Assembly (NCBI GenBank): GCA_002391565.1
Contig: DGFH01000173.1
Coordinates: 1-49,098, forward strand
Length of the DNA stretch: 49,098 nucleotides
DNA from: Anaerolineales bacterium UBA3905
Lineage (GTDB): Bacteria; Chloroflexota; Anaerolineae; Caldilineales; Caldilineaceae
Direction: 5' to 3'
Of the stretch, positions 40,013 to 48,299 are shown in pieces. A model generated the notes under the pieces. The model did no database searches. It had not been told where the DNA came from and saw only the letters and a program-made list of their open reading frames with translations. A program made the translations under genes and the position numbers. Positions within the stretch are counted from its first letter, which is position 1; each line of letters begins with the position of its first letter.

Positions 40013-42505
40013 ATGTTCTTGACAACTTTGCAGGCAACCTTTCCCAATGCGGCGCCAGGTGCAACCAGGCGTCGCGAAGTGGCGGCAGTGCTGCTGACGA
40101 TCACGGTGATTGTGGCGGTGGCCTGGGCGCCAGGCGACCTGACGGCGCAGGGACGCATGGCGCTGGCGGCTTTTGGCCTGAGCGTGATCGGCTGGACGCT
40201 GACCAAACTGAACGACACGTTCGTGGCGCTGCTGGCGGCGCTAGGGCTGGTGCTGTCGCACACTATCGACGCCGACGGCTTCTTCGCCAGTATCGGCAAC
40301 TCGGTCGTCTGGTTGATGATTGGCGCATTCATCGTGGCGCGGGCGCTCAACCAGTCAGGGCTGTCGGCGCGCTTCACCTACGCCATGACGCGGGGGGCGC
40401 GCACGATCGGCCAACTGTTCTACTTGCTCACCGCCGTGTTGTTGGTGACGGCGCTGATCATCCCTTCCACTTCCGGGCGCGCCGCATTGCTCGTGCCCGT
40501 CTATCAGGCAATCGCCAGCACGCTGCAAAATGAACGCATCAACCGGGCGTTGGCGTTGGCGCTCCCCGTCAACATTCTGCTCACGGCGATCGGCTCGCTG
40601 GTCGGCGCAGGTGCACACCTGGTCATCAACGACACGCTGGCGCAGATGGTGGGCAGCCGCTTCAGCTTCGGCGAGTGGTTGGTGATGGGGATGCCCTTCG
40701 CCGTTGTTTCGGCCTTCGGCAGCACGTGGGTGATCGTACATCTTTTCCTGACACGCGACGAACGCAACCTGCGCCTCGACGCCTACTTGCGCAGCAAACT
40801 ACCTGCCCCTGGGCCCTGGACGCGCCAGGAACGCTATGCGGCGCTGGTGACCCTAACCCTGGTGACGTTGTGGGCAACCGAAGCCTGGCATGGCATCGAC
40901 AATGCCCTCGTCGCCATTTTGGGTGCGCTGGCGGTGACGGTTCCCAGCGTCGGCGCCCTCAAATTCAAGGAGGCGGCCAAAAGCGTAGAGTGGGAGATGA
41001 TCCTTTTCGTGGCGGCGTCGTTGGCGCTGTCGGAGGCGTTGGTGCTCTCCGGCGCCGGGCGCTGGCTGGTCGATACATTGATGGTGCGCAGCGGACTGAG
41101 CACACTGGAGTCACAATTCGCCATTTTGACCGGCGTGGCCGTCATTACGCTGACCGCACATCTCTACATTACCTCGCGTTCGGCGCGCGGCGCCGTGATC
41201 GCGCCGCTGGTGATCTTGCTGGCGCTTTCGATGGAGCTTGATCCGCGACTGTTGGCCTGGGTGACTGCAGCCGGCGTCGGCTACTGCATCACGCTGGCGG
41301 TCAGCGCTAAACCGCTCACCATGTTCCAGCAAATGGGCGGCGCTCAACCTGCCTTTTCCGCCGGCGATCTGGCGCAGCTCAGCAGCGTGCTGGCGCCGCT
41401 GCACATCGCACTGATTTTGCTCTTTGCCTTTTTCTACTGGCCACTGCTGTTGAAGCCACTCCCGGCTGTTGCGACGGGTGCGGAGCAATCCATCCGGGCC
41501 TCCACACCGGTGATGCGCCAGACGCCAGGCTTGTTGGGCGATCGCTCGCTGACGCCTAACGCTCTATTGGCGGAAGCCGGGATTGAGCGCAAAGGTGGCG
41601 TCTTTCAATTGACGCCTGCCGCTGCGACCTGTGGATGTGAGGCGGAAGAAGATGACGCTGCATCGACGACCATGCCTGTGGCGCTCCCTGTGCAGCGCAG
41701 CGACGCCGCGGTGACGCGCGCCGCGCCATCCCTCTCAGCGCCTGCACCTATGTCGGCGCCCGCTGTGCCGTCTGCGCCCGATACGGGCAACCAGACCCAG
41801 CTATCGCCCGTTTCTGCACCGGCGCCGACCGTCGAGCCGCCTCCCATCGAGCCTCCCCCCACGCCGACTGGAGCCGCCAACCGTCCCACGCCGGCGCCTG
41901 CGCTCAACCCTGGCGTGCTCGACGACGAGTTGGGGTTGTGGCAGGCGCCGGGCGCTGCTGTCGGCGTCGATGCCGCGCCGGATGATGAGTGGCTCTTCCC
42001 TGGTCGCCCGGAGTTGGATGAGGAGAGCCAGGAAGCTCCCTTCACGGATGAGGGCGCCAACGTCCCTCAAGGTGCGGATGCTGACGGGCAGGCGTCAGGA
42101 ACTGCGCCCGGTGATGTCCAGGACGACGATGCGAATGAAGACGAGGGCGCCGGCGGCGATGACGACCTGGGTGGCGATGCAGAGGCGCCGACGTCAGCGA
42201 TAGAGACAGTTGCACCGGCGCCTGTCGACGAGGATGACGCCGATGCGCCTGCCACCCCGGAACAGCCCCTCACTCCGCAGCAGGATGACGCGGCTGACGA
42301 CGAGCATCCAGAGGTCGCTGCACCGGCGCCGTTAGCGCCTGTCGCCGCCCTTCCACCCGCCGACGCCAACGATGAGAACGGCCATGAGGAGAACGCAGGC
42401 AGTGATGAGGGAGAGCATCACGAAGACGATGGCGACGAGGATGATGGCGATAACGGCGATGATGAGGGCGATGATGATGGGGACGACAGCAGCGACGATG
42501 ATTGA
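40013..42505 (+). CDS. SLC13/DASS-type anion transporter with long acidic tail
   Basis: An 830-residue protein. Residues 1 to about 485 are a divalent-anion:sodium symporter-like (SLC13/ArsB superfamily) domain with about 11-12 helices and GNSVVWLMIGAFIVARAL, IIPSTSGRAALLVPV and VNILLTAIGSLVGAGAHLVI, the pattern of dicarboxylate or sulfate carriers. Residues 490-830 are unusual: a Pro/Ala/Thr-rich segment (APAPTVEPPPIEPPPTPTGA), one CGC motif, then increasingly Asp/Glu-rich stretches that end in a nearly all-acidic tail. Ordinary transporters of this type stop near residue 480. GAAGGAGACGAAAG precedes the ATG. The tail is predicted disordered and cytoplasmic or external by unknown topology; it may bind calcium or regulatory proteins. 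Confidence 0.88.
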   Translation: MFLTTLQATFPNAAPGATRRREVAAVLLTITVIVAVAWAPGDLTAQGRMALAAFGLSVIGWTLTKLNDTFVALLAALGLVLSHTIDADGFFASIGNSVVWLMIGAFIVARALNQSGLSARFTYAMTRGARTIGQLFYLLTAVLLVTALIIPSTSGRAALLVPVYQAIASTLQNERINRALALALPVNILLTAIGSLVGAGAHLVINDTLAQMVGSRFSFGEWLVMGMPFAVVSAFGSTWVIVHLFLTRDERNLRLDAYLRSKLPAPGPWTRQERYAALVTLTLVTLWATEAWHGIDNALVAILGALAVTVPSVGALKFKEAAKSVEWEMILFVAASLALSEALVLSGAGRWLVDTLMVRSGLSTLESQFAILTGVAVITLTAHLYITSRSARGAVIAPLVILLALSMELDPRLLAWVTAAGVGYCITLAVSAKPLTMFQQMGGAQPAFSAGDLAQLSSVLAPLHIALILLFAFFYWPLLLKPLPAVATGAEQSIRASTPVMRQTPGLLGDRSLTPNALLAEAGIERKGGVFQLTPAAATCGCEAEEDDAASTTMPVALPVQRSDAAVTRAAPSLSAPAPMSAPAVPSAPDTGNQTQLSPVSAPAPTVEPPPIEPPPTPTGAANRPTPAPALNPGVLDDELGLWQAPGAAVGVDAAPDDEWLFPGRPELDEESQEAPFTDEGANVPQGADADGQASGTAPGDVQDDDANEDEGAGGDDDLGGDAEAPTSAIETVAPAPVDEDDADAPATPEQPLTPQQDDAADDEHPEVAAPAPLAPVAALPPADANDENGHEENAGSDEGEHHEDDGDEDDGDNGDDEGDDDGDDSSDDD

Positions 42506-42659
42506 AGGCTGCTGAGGGCTGCTCGAGGAGATGACGCCCGCACGTGAAGATACACCGCTCCCCAGACGTGGTCTCACTGCTCGGCGCCGCATGACACGAG
42601 CCAGAAGACGCTGCGCCTGCGAGCACGCGTTGACCCGCAAGACGTATACTTCTTGCCAC

Positions 42660-42690
42660 TGCTGCGGGGCGCACCTGGCGCCCCGCAGCA
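42660..42690. terminator. Perfect 12-bp hairpin between the transporter and marR genes
   Basis: TGCTGCGGGGCG and CGCCCCGCAGCA form a perfect hairpin with loop CACCTGG. The tract that follows has only three Ts, so termination would be modest. It also lies directly before the marR promoter. Confidence 0.6.
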
Positions 42691-42691
42691 T

Positions 42692-42744
42692 TTGACCAAC
42701 CCCGCACATGACATTACAATAGTTAAAATTTCTAATGATTAGAA
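42692..42744 (+). promoter_or_regulatory. marR promoter and operator
   Basis: TTGACC (42692-42697), a 17-base spacer and TACAAT (42715-42720) make a good sigma-70 promoter. TTCTAATGATTAGAA (42730-42744), a perfect 7-bp palindrome around one base, lies just after the expected transcription start and before the ribosome binding site, a usual place for MarR autorepression. Confidence 0.75.
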
Positions 42745-42754
42745 GGATGAAGCA

Positions 42755-43228
42755 TTGAACACCTCTACTCAAGCCTGTGCACGCGCCCTGTTGGAAGTTG
42801 CACCCGCTATCGTGCAGGCGATGCGCGTGCAGATGCGAGCGCAGCGGCTGCACGAACTCTCGGTGCCGCAATTCCGCACGTTAGCGTTTATCGGGCGTCA
42901 TCCAGGTTGTTCTCTCTCCGATGCGGCGGAATTTATCGGCATGACGCTGCCCAGCATGTCGATCCTGATCAATGGCCTGGTCGAAGAAGGGTTCGTGTTG
43001 CGTCAAACCAGTCTGCTGGATCGACGGCGCGTCACCTTAAACCTGACCGAAGCAGGTGCAGGCGTCTATGCTCACGCGCTGGAAGGGACGCTGGCATGGC
43101 TGTCGCGTCAGCTTGAACCGTTGGCTGAAGCCGATAAGCAGATAGTGTTGCGCGCAATGGAAATCCTGCGCCCTTATTTCGTGACGAACGTAGATGCAGC
43201 GGCGGTTGCGGAGGTAAGCCACGCATGA
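42755..43228 (+). CDS. MarR-family transcriptional regulator
   Basis: A 157-residue winged-helix regulator with the MarR layout: VPQFRTLAFIGRHPGCSLSDAAEFIGMTLPSMSILINGLVEEGFVLRQTSLLDRRRVTLNLTEAG, where the recognition helix (LPSMSILINGLVEEGFV) and the wing (DRRRVTLNLTEAG) are complete. The start is TTG 42755 with AAGGA eight bases before it; no ATG fits. Its TGA overlaps the ATG of an MFS transporter, so the regulator probably controls that pump from the operator at 42730. The inducer is unknown; no redox cysteine is positioned as in OhrR. Confidence 0.9.
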   Translation: MNTSTQACARALLEVAPAIVQAMRVQMRAQRLHELSVPQFRTLAFIGRHPGCSLSDAAEFIGMTLPSMSILINGLVEEGFVLRQTSLLDRRRVTLNLTEAGAGVYAHALEGTLAWLSRQLEPLAEADKQIVLRAMEILRPYFVTNVDAAAVAEVSHA

Positions 43229-44595
43229 AAAGTTGGTCTGAAGTGGTTGCTGATACGACTACGAATATCGAAGAAAATTTTTCGGCAGCCGCCACTGCAA
43301 CTCATAAGAATGGGGAGTTGCTCGACCCACCCCTCAACCCACAATTGCCTCCTGAGGTGGCGCCGCTACGCGCGCGCCAGGCGCGACGTATCGACACATT
43401 CCGCGCTCTGCAGCATCGCAACTTCCAGCTGTATCTGTTTGGGCAACTCGTGTCGCTGGCGGGCACCTGGATGCAGATTGTGGCGCAGGGCTGGCTGGTC
43501 TACCAACTGAGCGGCTCAGAAGCGATGCTGGGGGTGGTTGGCTTCGCCTCGGCGATTCCGGCGCTGATCGTGACGCCGTGGGCGGGCGTCGTTGTCGACC
43601 GGATGCGCAAGCGCAATATTATCATCGCCACTCAGACGAGCGCCATGCTGTTGGCGTTTGTGTTGGCGCTCCTGACCTTTAGCGGGGCAGTGGAGGTATG
43701 GCACATTGTGGCGCTGTCGGCGCTGCTGGGCGTAGTCAACGCCTTCGATGGCCCGGCGCGGCAGGCTTTCGTCGTGGAGATGGTGGGCAGCCAGGATTTG
43801 CCCAACGCGATCGCACTCAACTCGATGACGTTCAACGCTGCCCGTGTCGTTGGCCCAGCCTTTGGCGGCATCCTGTTGGCGACGGTCGGCTCGGCGTGGT
43901 GCTTCACGCTCAACGGGTTATCCTTTCTCGCCGTGATCATCAGCCTGTTCATGATGAAGCTTTCCGCTGGGCATACCACCAGCGATCGCCGCTCGCCCTG
44001 GCAGCAACTCAAGAGTGGGCTGCGTTACGTTGAGCAGGAACCGGCGTTGAAGGGATTACTCCTGCTGTCGCTTTCCTTTAGCACTTTTGGCATCGCCTAT
44101 AGTACGGTGTTGCCCGCCTTTGTCGACCAGATTCTGGCGGGCGGTGCGGCTGGCTTTGGCATGTTAACCGCCGCTTCTGGCCTCGGCGCGGTGACAGGCG
44201 CCTTTCTGGTGGCGACTTTCGGCGACCGCGGTCGGCGCGGCCAATGGCTCTTCGCCGCAGCCATGGGCTTTCCGATAGTGCTGGCGCTCTTTGCCTTCAA
44301 TCGTAGCTTCCTGCTTGCGCTGATATTGGCAGTGTTGCTGGGCGTCGGCTTCATGTTGCAGTTCACGCTGATCAACACACTGCTCCAGACGCGCGTCGCC
44401 AACGAGATGCGCGGTCGTGTGATGAGTCTTTACACGCTCACTTTCTTCGGTTTTACTCCGTTTGGGAACCTGGCGTTGGGCGCGCTCTCCGAAGCGATCG
44501 GAATGCCGGTGGCGCTCACCCTCTTCGCCGTAGTTACATTGGGGGCGGCGGTGATCATCTTCCGCCGGACGCCAGAATTGCGACGCTTACATTGA
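43225..44595 (+). CDS. MFS transporter, EntS/MFS_3-like
   Basis: A 456-residue MFS protein with a long cytoplasmic N-terminus of about 60 residues before the first helix (MKSWSEVVADTTTNIEENFS). RNFQLYLFGQLVSLAGTWMQIVAQGWLVYQLSGS is the typical start of the MFS_3/enterobactin exporter-like group, and the loop 2-3 motif is GVVVDRMRKRNII. About twelve helices follow. Translation is coupled to the marR gene by ATGA. Drug or siderophore export is plausible for this family but is not shown here. Confidence 0.88.
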   Translation: MKSWSEVVADTTTNIEENFSAAATATHKNGELLDPPLNPQLPPEVAPLRARQARRIDTFRALQHRNFQLYLFGQLVSLAGTWMQIVAQGWLVYQLSGSEAMLGVVGFASAIPALIVTPWAGVVVDRMRKRNIIIATQTSAMLLAFVLALLTFSGAVEVWHIVALSALLGVVNAFDGPARQAFVVEMVGSQDLPNAIALNSMTFNAARVVGPAFGGILLATVGSAWCFTLNGLSFLAVIISLFMMKLSAGHTTSDRRSPWQQLKSGLRYVEQEPALKGLLLLSLSFSTFGIAYSTVLPAFVDQILAGGAAGFGMLTAASGLGAVTGAFLVATFGDRGRRGQWLFAAAMGFPIVLALFAFNRSFLLALILAVLLGVGFMLQFTLINTLLQTRVANEMRGRVMSLYTLTFFGFTPFGNLALGALSEAIGMPVALTLFAVVTLGAAVIIFRRTPELRRLH

Positions 44596-44884
44596 GCGGA
44601 TAGAGTTCGTTTTCCCCAACCCAAACCACCTATCCAATTCCCAATATTGCCGCCTCATTCGCCGTCAACCCCGATGTATACGGAGCGGTGAAATACTCGA
44701 GCCGCATTCATTCGACAGCCACGGCGCCTGCGTTATTGGCAAGATTTGCAGAATTATACAAGGACGCTGAAGAAATCGCCTACCACTCCTCATTTTCCTC
44801 CTCTAGAATAGAACCATGACAAGGAAAGCATCTCGCCGATCGACAGGCGACCTGCGGGTGGTTCAGCAAAACGGGAGGTTTACC
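44596..44884. other. Intergenic region before the redox gene cluster
   Basis: No gene is seen. A weak -10 (TATACA near 44756) follows TTATTG 22 bases upstream, which is a poor -35. The GGGAGG at 44874-44880 serves the next short frame. Confidence 0.35.
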
Positions 44885-45103
44885 ATGATTCCTGAAATTC
44901 AGTTGATGATGCGGGTCGAGCGCGACGCAGAGCAGCAGCGTCGCCCCACCCCGGAAGATCGCGGCGATTACGCCCTCTTTGAATTGATCCGTCCGGTGGT
45001 GCATGTGCAGCGACTCAAGCACAGCATCAGCCGTTTCACGGTCGGCAATCAACCCATGAAGGTTCCAACACAAGGAGCACTCCCATGCAAATGCGCGTGT
45101 TAG
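44885..45103 (+). CDS. Small hypothetical protein overlapping the AKR start
   Basis: A possible 72-residue protein, MIPEIQLMMRVERDAEQQRRPTP at its start, highly charged, with no recognised domain. GGGAGG lies 6 bases before ATG 44885, which is its main support. Its last 19 bases overlap the aldo/keto reductase start in another frame, and the tail includes the reductase's ribosome binding site. A frame from 44816 also exists. It could be a small leader or coupling peptide for the operon, or a chance frame. Confidence 0.45.
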   Translation: MIPEIQLMMRVERDAEQQRRPTPEDRGDYALFELIRPVVHVQRLKHSISRFTVGNQPMKVPTQGALPCKCAC

Positions 45104-46053
45104 GGAAAAATGGATTAACCGTCTCGGCGCTCGGCCTGGGTTGTATGCGGATGAGCTTTGGCGACACGCCCACCGACAAGCAGGAGATGATCGACTTTCT
45201 CCACGCGGCGGTGGATCGGGGCGTCACCTTCTTCGACACGGCGGAAGTCTACGGGCCGTTCACGAACGAAGAACTGGTCGGCGAGGCGCTGGCGCCATTC
45301 AAGGGCAAGGTCGTGATCGCCACCAAGTTCGGCTTCAAACACGATCCGGTGACAGGGCCGCATCCCACGGTGGGGCTGGACAGCCGACCGGAGCAGATCA
45401 AGCGCGTAGCCGAGGCGTCGCTCAAGCGGCTGCGCGTCGAGGCGATTGACCTGTTCTACCAGCATCGTCCCGATCCCAACGTGCCGATGGAAGATGTGGC
45501 CGGCGCGGTGCAGGATTTGATCCGGGAAGGCAAAGTGAAGCACTTCGGCCTTTCCGAAGCCAGCGCCGAGCAGATTCGCCGCGCCCACGCCGTGCAGCCG
45601 GTCACGGCGCTGCAAAGCGAATACTCGATCTGGTGGCGCGCCATCGAGGAAAATGATGTACTGGCGACGTGTGAGGAACTGGGCATCGGCCTTGTGCCCT
45701 ACAGCCCGCTGGGCCGCGGCTACCTGACCGGCAAGATCGACGAGAGCACGACCTTTGCCCCCAACGACATTCGCAGCCGCAACCCGCGCTTCACGCAGGA
45801 GGCGATCAAAGCCAACCGCGTGGTGGTCGAGTTGCTGGAGCGCATCGGCGCCGAGAAGGGCGCCACGCCGGCGCAGATCGCGCTCGCCTGGTTGCTGGCG
45901 CAGAAGCCCTGGATCGCACCGATTCCCGGCTCGCGCAAACTCGAACGGCTGGATGAAAACCTCGGCGCGCTCAATGTGGCACTGACTGCAGCCGATCTAA
46001 GCGCCATCCGCGAGGCCATGACCCAAATCAAGGTGGTCGGCGACCGCTATTGA
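45085..46053 (+). CDS. Aldo/keto reductase, YajO-like
   Basis: A 322-residue NADPH-dependent aldo/keto reductase of the TIM-barrel superfamily. The catalytic tetrad is intact: Asp51 and Tyr56 (FFDTAEVYG), Lys81 (IATKFGF) and His127 (YQHRPD). The cofactor region SYSPLGRGYL and PIPGSRKLERLDENLGAL are family-typical. CAAGGAG lies before the ATG. It opens a run of closely spaced redox genes to 49034, so a common operon is probable. The substrate is unknown. Confidence 0.95.
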   Translation: MQMRVLGKNGLTVSALGLGCMRMSFGDTPTDKQEMIDFLHAAVDRGVTFFDTAEVYGPFTNEELVGEALAPFKGKVVIATKFGFKHDPVTGPHPTVGLDSRPEQIKRVAEASLKRLRVEAIDLFYQHRPDPNVPMEDVAGAVQDLIREGKVKHFGLSEASAEQIRRAHAVQPVTALQSEYSIWWRAIEENDVLATCEELGIGLVPYSPLGRGYLTGKIDESTTFAPNDIRSRNPRFTQEAIKANRVVVELLERIGAEKGATPAQIALAWLLAQKPWIAPIPGSRKLERLDENLGALNVALTAADLSAIREAMTQIKVVGDRY

Positions 46054-46067
46054 TCATCTCTGCTTCG

Positions 46068-46125
46068 TCTGCGCAATCTGCGGATCGTGAATGCAAACAC
46101 CGAATTGATCCGCAGATTGCGCAGA
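46068..46125. repeat. 19-bp inverted repeat between the two aldo/keto reductase genes
   Basis: TCTGCGCAATCTGCGGATC and GATCCGCAGATTGCGCAGA are perfect inverted arms with a 20-base loop. No T-run follows. It resembles the AGATTGCGCAGATT-type dispersed repeats and may act on mRNA stability. Confidence 0.75.
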
Positions 46126-46170
46126 TGACTTTTCAAGAGTCCAAGTACAACGGCGTCAAAGGAGAGAATC

Positions 46171-47022
46171 ATGCTCAAGGTGACTTTGAACAATGGCGTA
46201 GAAATGCCGATCTTAGGTTATGGGGTCTTCCAGATTCCCGATCTCGCAGAATGCGAACGCTGCGTGTTGGATGCGCTGGAGGCAGGCTATCGGCTGATTG
46301 ACACAGCGGCCTCGTATGGCAATGAAGCCGCCGTCGGCGCCGCCATCAAGGGCAGCGGCGTGCCCCGTGAGGAAATTTTCGTGACGACCAAACTCTGGAT
46401 TCAGGACACTGGCTACGAAAAGACCAAACGGGCGTTCGAGCGGTCGATGCAGCGGCTGCAACTGGACTATCTCGATCTCTACCTGATCCACCAGCCCTAC
46501 GGCGATGTCTACGGCGCCTGGCGCGCCATGGAGGAGCTGCACCGCGAAGGTCGCATCCGCGCCATCGGCGTCAGCAACTTTCACCCCGACCGGCTGATGG
46601 ACCTGATTGTGCACAACCAGGTGGTTCCGGCGGTGAATCAGATCGAGTGTCATCCGTTCCACCAGCAAATCGAGACGCAAGCCTTCCTGGAGGAAAATCG
46701 GGTGCAGATCGAATCGTGGGGGCCGTTTGCCGAAGGCAGAAACAACATCTTCCAAAACGAGGTGTTGCGTGCGCTTGCCGACAAGCATCACAAAACTGTG
46801 GCGCAGATCATCCTGCGCTGGCTGATTCAGCGCCGCGTGGTGGCGATCCCGAAATCGGTGCGCAAGGAGCGCATGGCGGAGAACTTCAACGTTTTCGACT
46901 TTGAACTCAGCCCGGAGGACATGGCGGCCATCGCTGCGCTGGACGCCAAGACCAGCGCCTTCTTCGACCATCGCGACCCGGCCGTCGTCAAGCGTTTAGG
47001 CGAACTCCAACGCCCAACGTGA
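46171..47022 (+). CDS. Aldo/keto reductase, 2,5-diketogluconate reductase-like
   Basis: A 283-residue AKR5-type enzyme, in a different clade from its neighbour. The tetrad is Asp44 and Tyr49 (LIDTAASYGNE), Lys74 (VTTKLWI) and His107 (LIHQPYGDVY). ESWGPFAEG replaces the common QAYSPLG, so cofactor binding may differ slightly. IPKSVRKERMAENFNVFDFELS near the end is typical. It is expected to reduce sugars or small carbonyls with NADPH. It follows the other AKR after 117 bases; the CMD-like gene begins 26 bases after its stop. Confidence 0.93.
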   Translation: MLKVTLNNGVEMPILGYGVFQIPDLAECERCVLDALEAGYRLIDTAASYGNEAAVGAAIKGSGVPREEIFVTTKLWIQDTGYEKTKRAFERSMQRLQLDYLDLYLIHQPYGDVYGAWRAMEELHREGRIRAIGVSNFHPDRLMDLIVHNQVVPAVNQIECHPFHQQIETQAFLEENRVQIESWGPFAEGRNNIFQNEVLRALADKHHKTVAQIILRWLIQRRVVAIPKSVRKERMAENFNVFDFELSPEDMAAIAALDAKTSAFFDHRDPAVVKRLGELQRPT

Positions 47023-47048
47023 GGCTTTTCCAGCAAAGGAGCCGACCG

Positions 47049-47372
47049 ATGTCTGAACAAAAACAACTTTCACGCGCACAGCAGTTGGTGGGCGATTTTG
47101 CACCCAAGCTGGCGGAACTGACCGATGAAGTCTTGTTTGGCGATGTGTGGGCGCGCACGGAGCTTGCGCCGCGCGACCGCAGCCTTGTCACGGTCGCGGC
47201 GTTGATCGCCAACGGCAACACGGAGCAGCTGGCGGGGCACCTGAGCCGCGCCAAAGAAAACGGCGTCTCGGAAAGCGAGCTTGCCGAGGTGATCATTCAT
47301 CTGGCATTCTACGCCGGGTGGCCGCGGGCGATGTCGGCTGTCAGAGTCGCACGCGAGGTGTTCAATCGTTAG
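47049..47372 (+). CDS. Carboxymuconolactone decarboxylase (CMD) family protein
   Basis: A 107-residue CMD/AhpD-fold protein. It carries LTDEVLFGDVWARTELAPRDRSLVTVAALIANGNTEQLAGHLSRAKENGVSESELAEVIIHLAFYAGWPRAMSAV, the conserved helical pattern, with His in GHLSRA and no CXXC, so it resembles decarboxylases rather than AhpD peroxidases. ATG 47049 is chosen for AAAGGAG upstream; ATG 47019 overlaps the AKR gene. Stand-alone members of this kind are common and usually of unknown role. Confidence 0.9.
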   Translation: MSEQKQLSRAQQLVGDFAPKLAELTDEVLFGDVWARTELAPRDRSLVTVAALIANGNTEQLAGHLSRAKENGVSESELAEVIIHLAFYAGWPRAMSAVRVAREVFNR

Positions 47373-47403
47373 TCAGTTACCAAGATCAAACAGGAGATCG
47401 ATC

Positions 47404-48288
47404 ATGCATATCGGATTACAGATTCCATCGTTCAAATATCCCGGCGGCGCGGCGGCGATCCGCCCCAAGCTGAAGGAGATCGTCACCACTGCGGAGGAAG
47501 CAGGATTCTACAGCCTCTGGGTGATGGATCATTTCTATCAGATCAAGGGCTTGTTCGGCGAAGCCTACACCGACCCGATGCTGGAAGCCTATTCCACGCT
47601 CGGCTATTTTGCCGGGCTGACCGAGAAAGCCTATCTCGGCGTCCTGGTTACAGGCGTGATCTATCGTCATCCCGCCGTGCTGCTGAAGATGATGAACACG
47701 GTCGATATTCTCGCCGGCGGGCGCACCTATCTTGGTATCGGCGCGGCCTGGTATGAGGACGAGGCAAAAGGCTTCGGTATCCCCTACCCCTCCACTGCCG
47801 AACGCTTCGAGCTGTTGGAGGACAACCTGAAGCTGGCAAAGGCGCTCTGGAGCAGCGATGAGACAGCCTTCGTGGGCAAGCATCTTGCGGCGCCAGCGAT
47901 TACCAACAACCCCCGCCCGCTCTCAACCCCGCACCCGCGCATCATGGTCGGCGGCACTGGGCCGAACAAAACCCTGCGTATGGTGGCGCAGTATGCAGAC
48001 GCCTGCAATATCGGCGATTGGGTCGGCCCAGAGAACATGCAGAAAGCGCTCGACGATCTCAAGCGACACTGCGCAGCGTTGGGGCGCGACTACGCCACCG
48101 TTGAGAAGACATCCCTCGGCACCGTGCATCTTTCCGGGGATGACACCGTAGAGAGCGTCATCAGCCGCATCAAGACACTGGCGGCGATGGGCTTCACCCA
48201 CGCCATCTTCAACATGCCGGATGTCTACAAGCTCGCGCCGCTCGAGACTTTTGGCAAAGAGATCATCCCGGCTGTAGCCGGACTCTAG
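47404..48288 (+). CDS. Luciferase-like (F420-type) oxidoreductase
   Basis: A 294-residue TIM-barrel oxidoreductase of the LLM class, F420-dependent subgroup. The pattern VTTAEEAGFYSLWVMDHFYQI, LTEKAYLGVLVTGVIYRHPAVLLKMMNTVDILAGGRTYLGIGAAWYEDEAKGFGI and RIMVGGTGPNKTLRMVAQYADACNI is diagnostic. FMN as cofactor cannot be excluded. CAGGAG lies 8 bases before ATG 47404. It follows the CMD-like gene after 31 bases and is followed by a short-chain dehydrogenase at 11 bases. Confidence 0.92.
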   Translation: MHIGLQIPSFKYPGGAAAIRPKLKEIVTTAEEAGFYSLWVMDHFYQIKGLFGEAYTDPMLEAYSTLGYFAGLTEKAYLGVLVTGVIYRHPAVLLKMMNTVDILAGGRTYLGIGAAWYEDEAKGFGIPYPSTAERFELLEDNLKLAKALWSSDETAFVGKHLAAPAITNNPRPLSTPHPRIMVGGTGPNKTLRMVAQYADACNIGDWVGPENMQKALDDLKRHCAALGRDYATVEKTSLGTVHLSGDDTVESVISRIKTLAAMGFTHAIFNMPDVYKLAPLETFGKEIIPAVAGL

Positions 48289-48299
48289 AGCGAAGCGCG

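Noticed and set aside
46050..46301. 83-residue frame between the two aldo/keto reductase genes
   Set aside because: It is built from the 46068-46125 inverted repeat and runs into the next gene out of frame.
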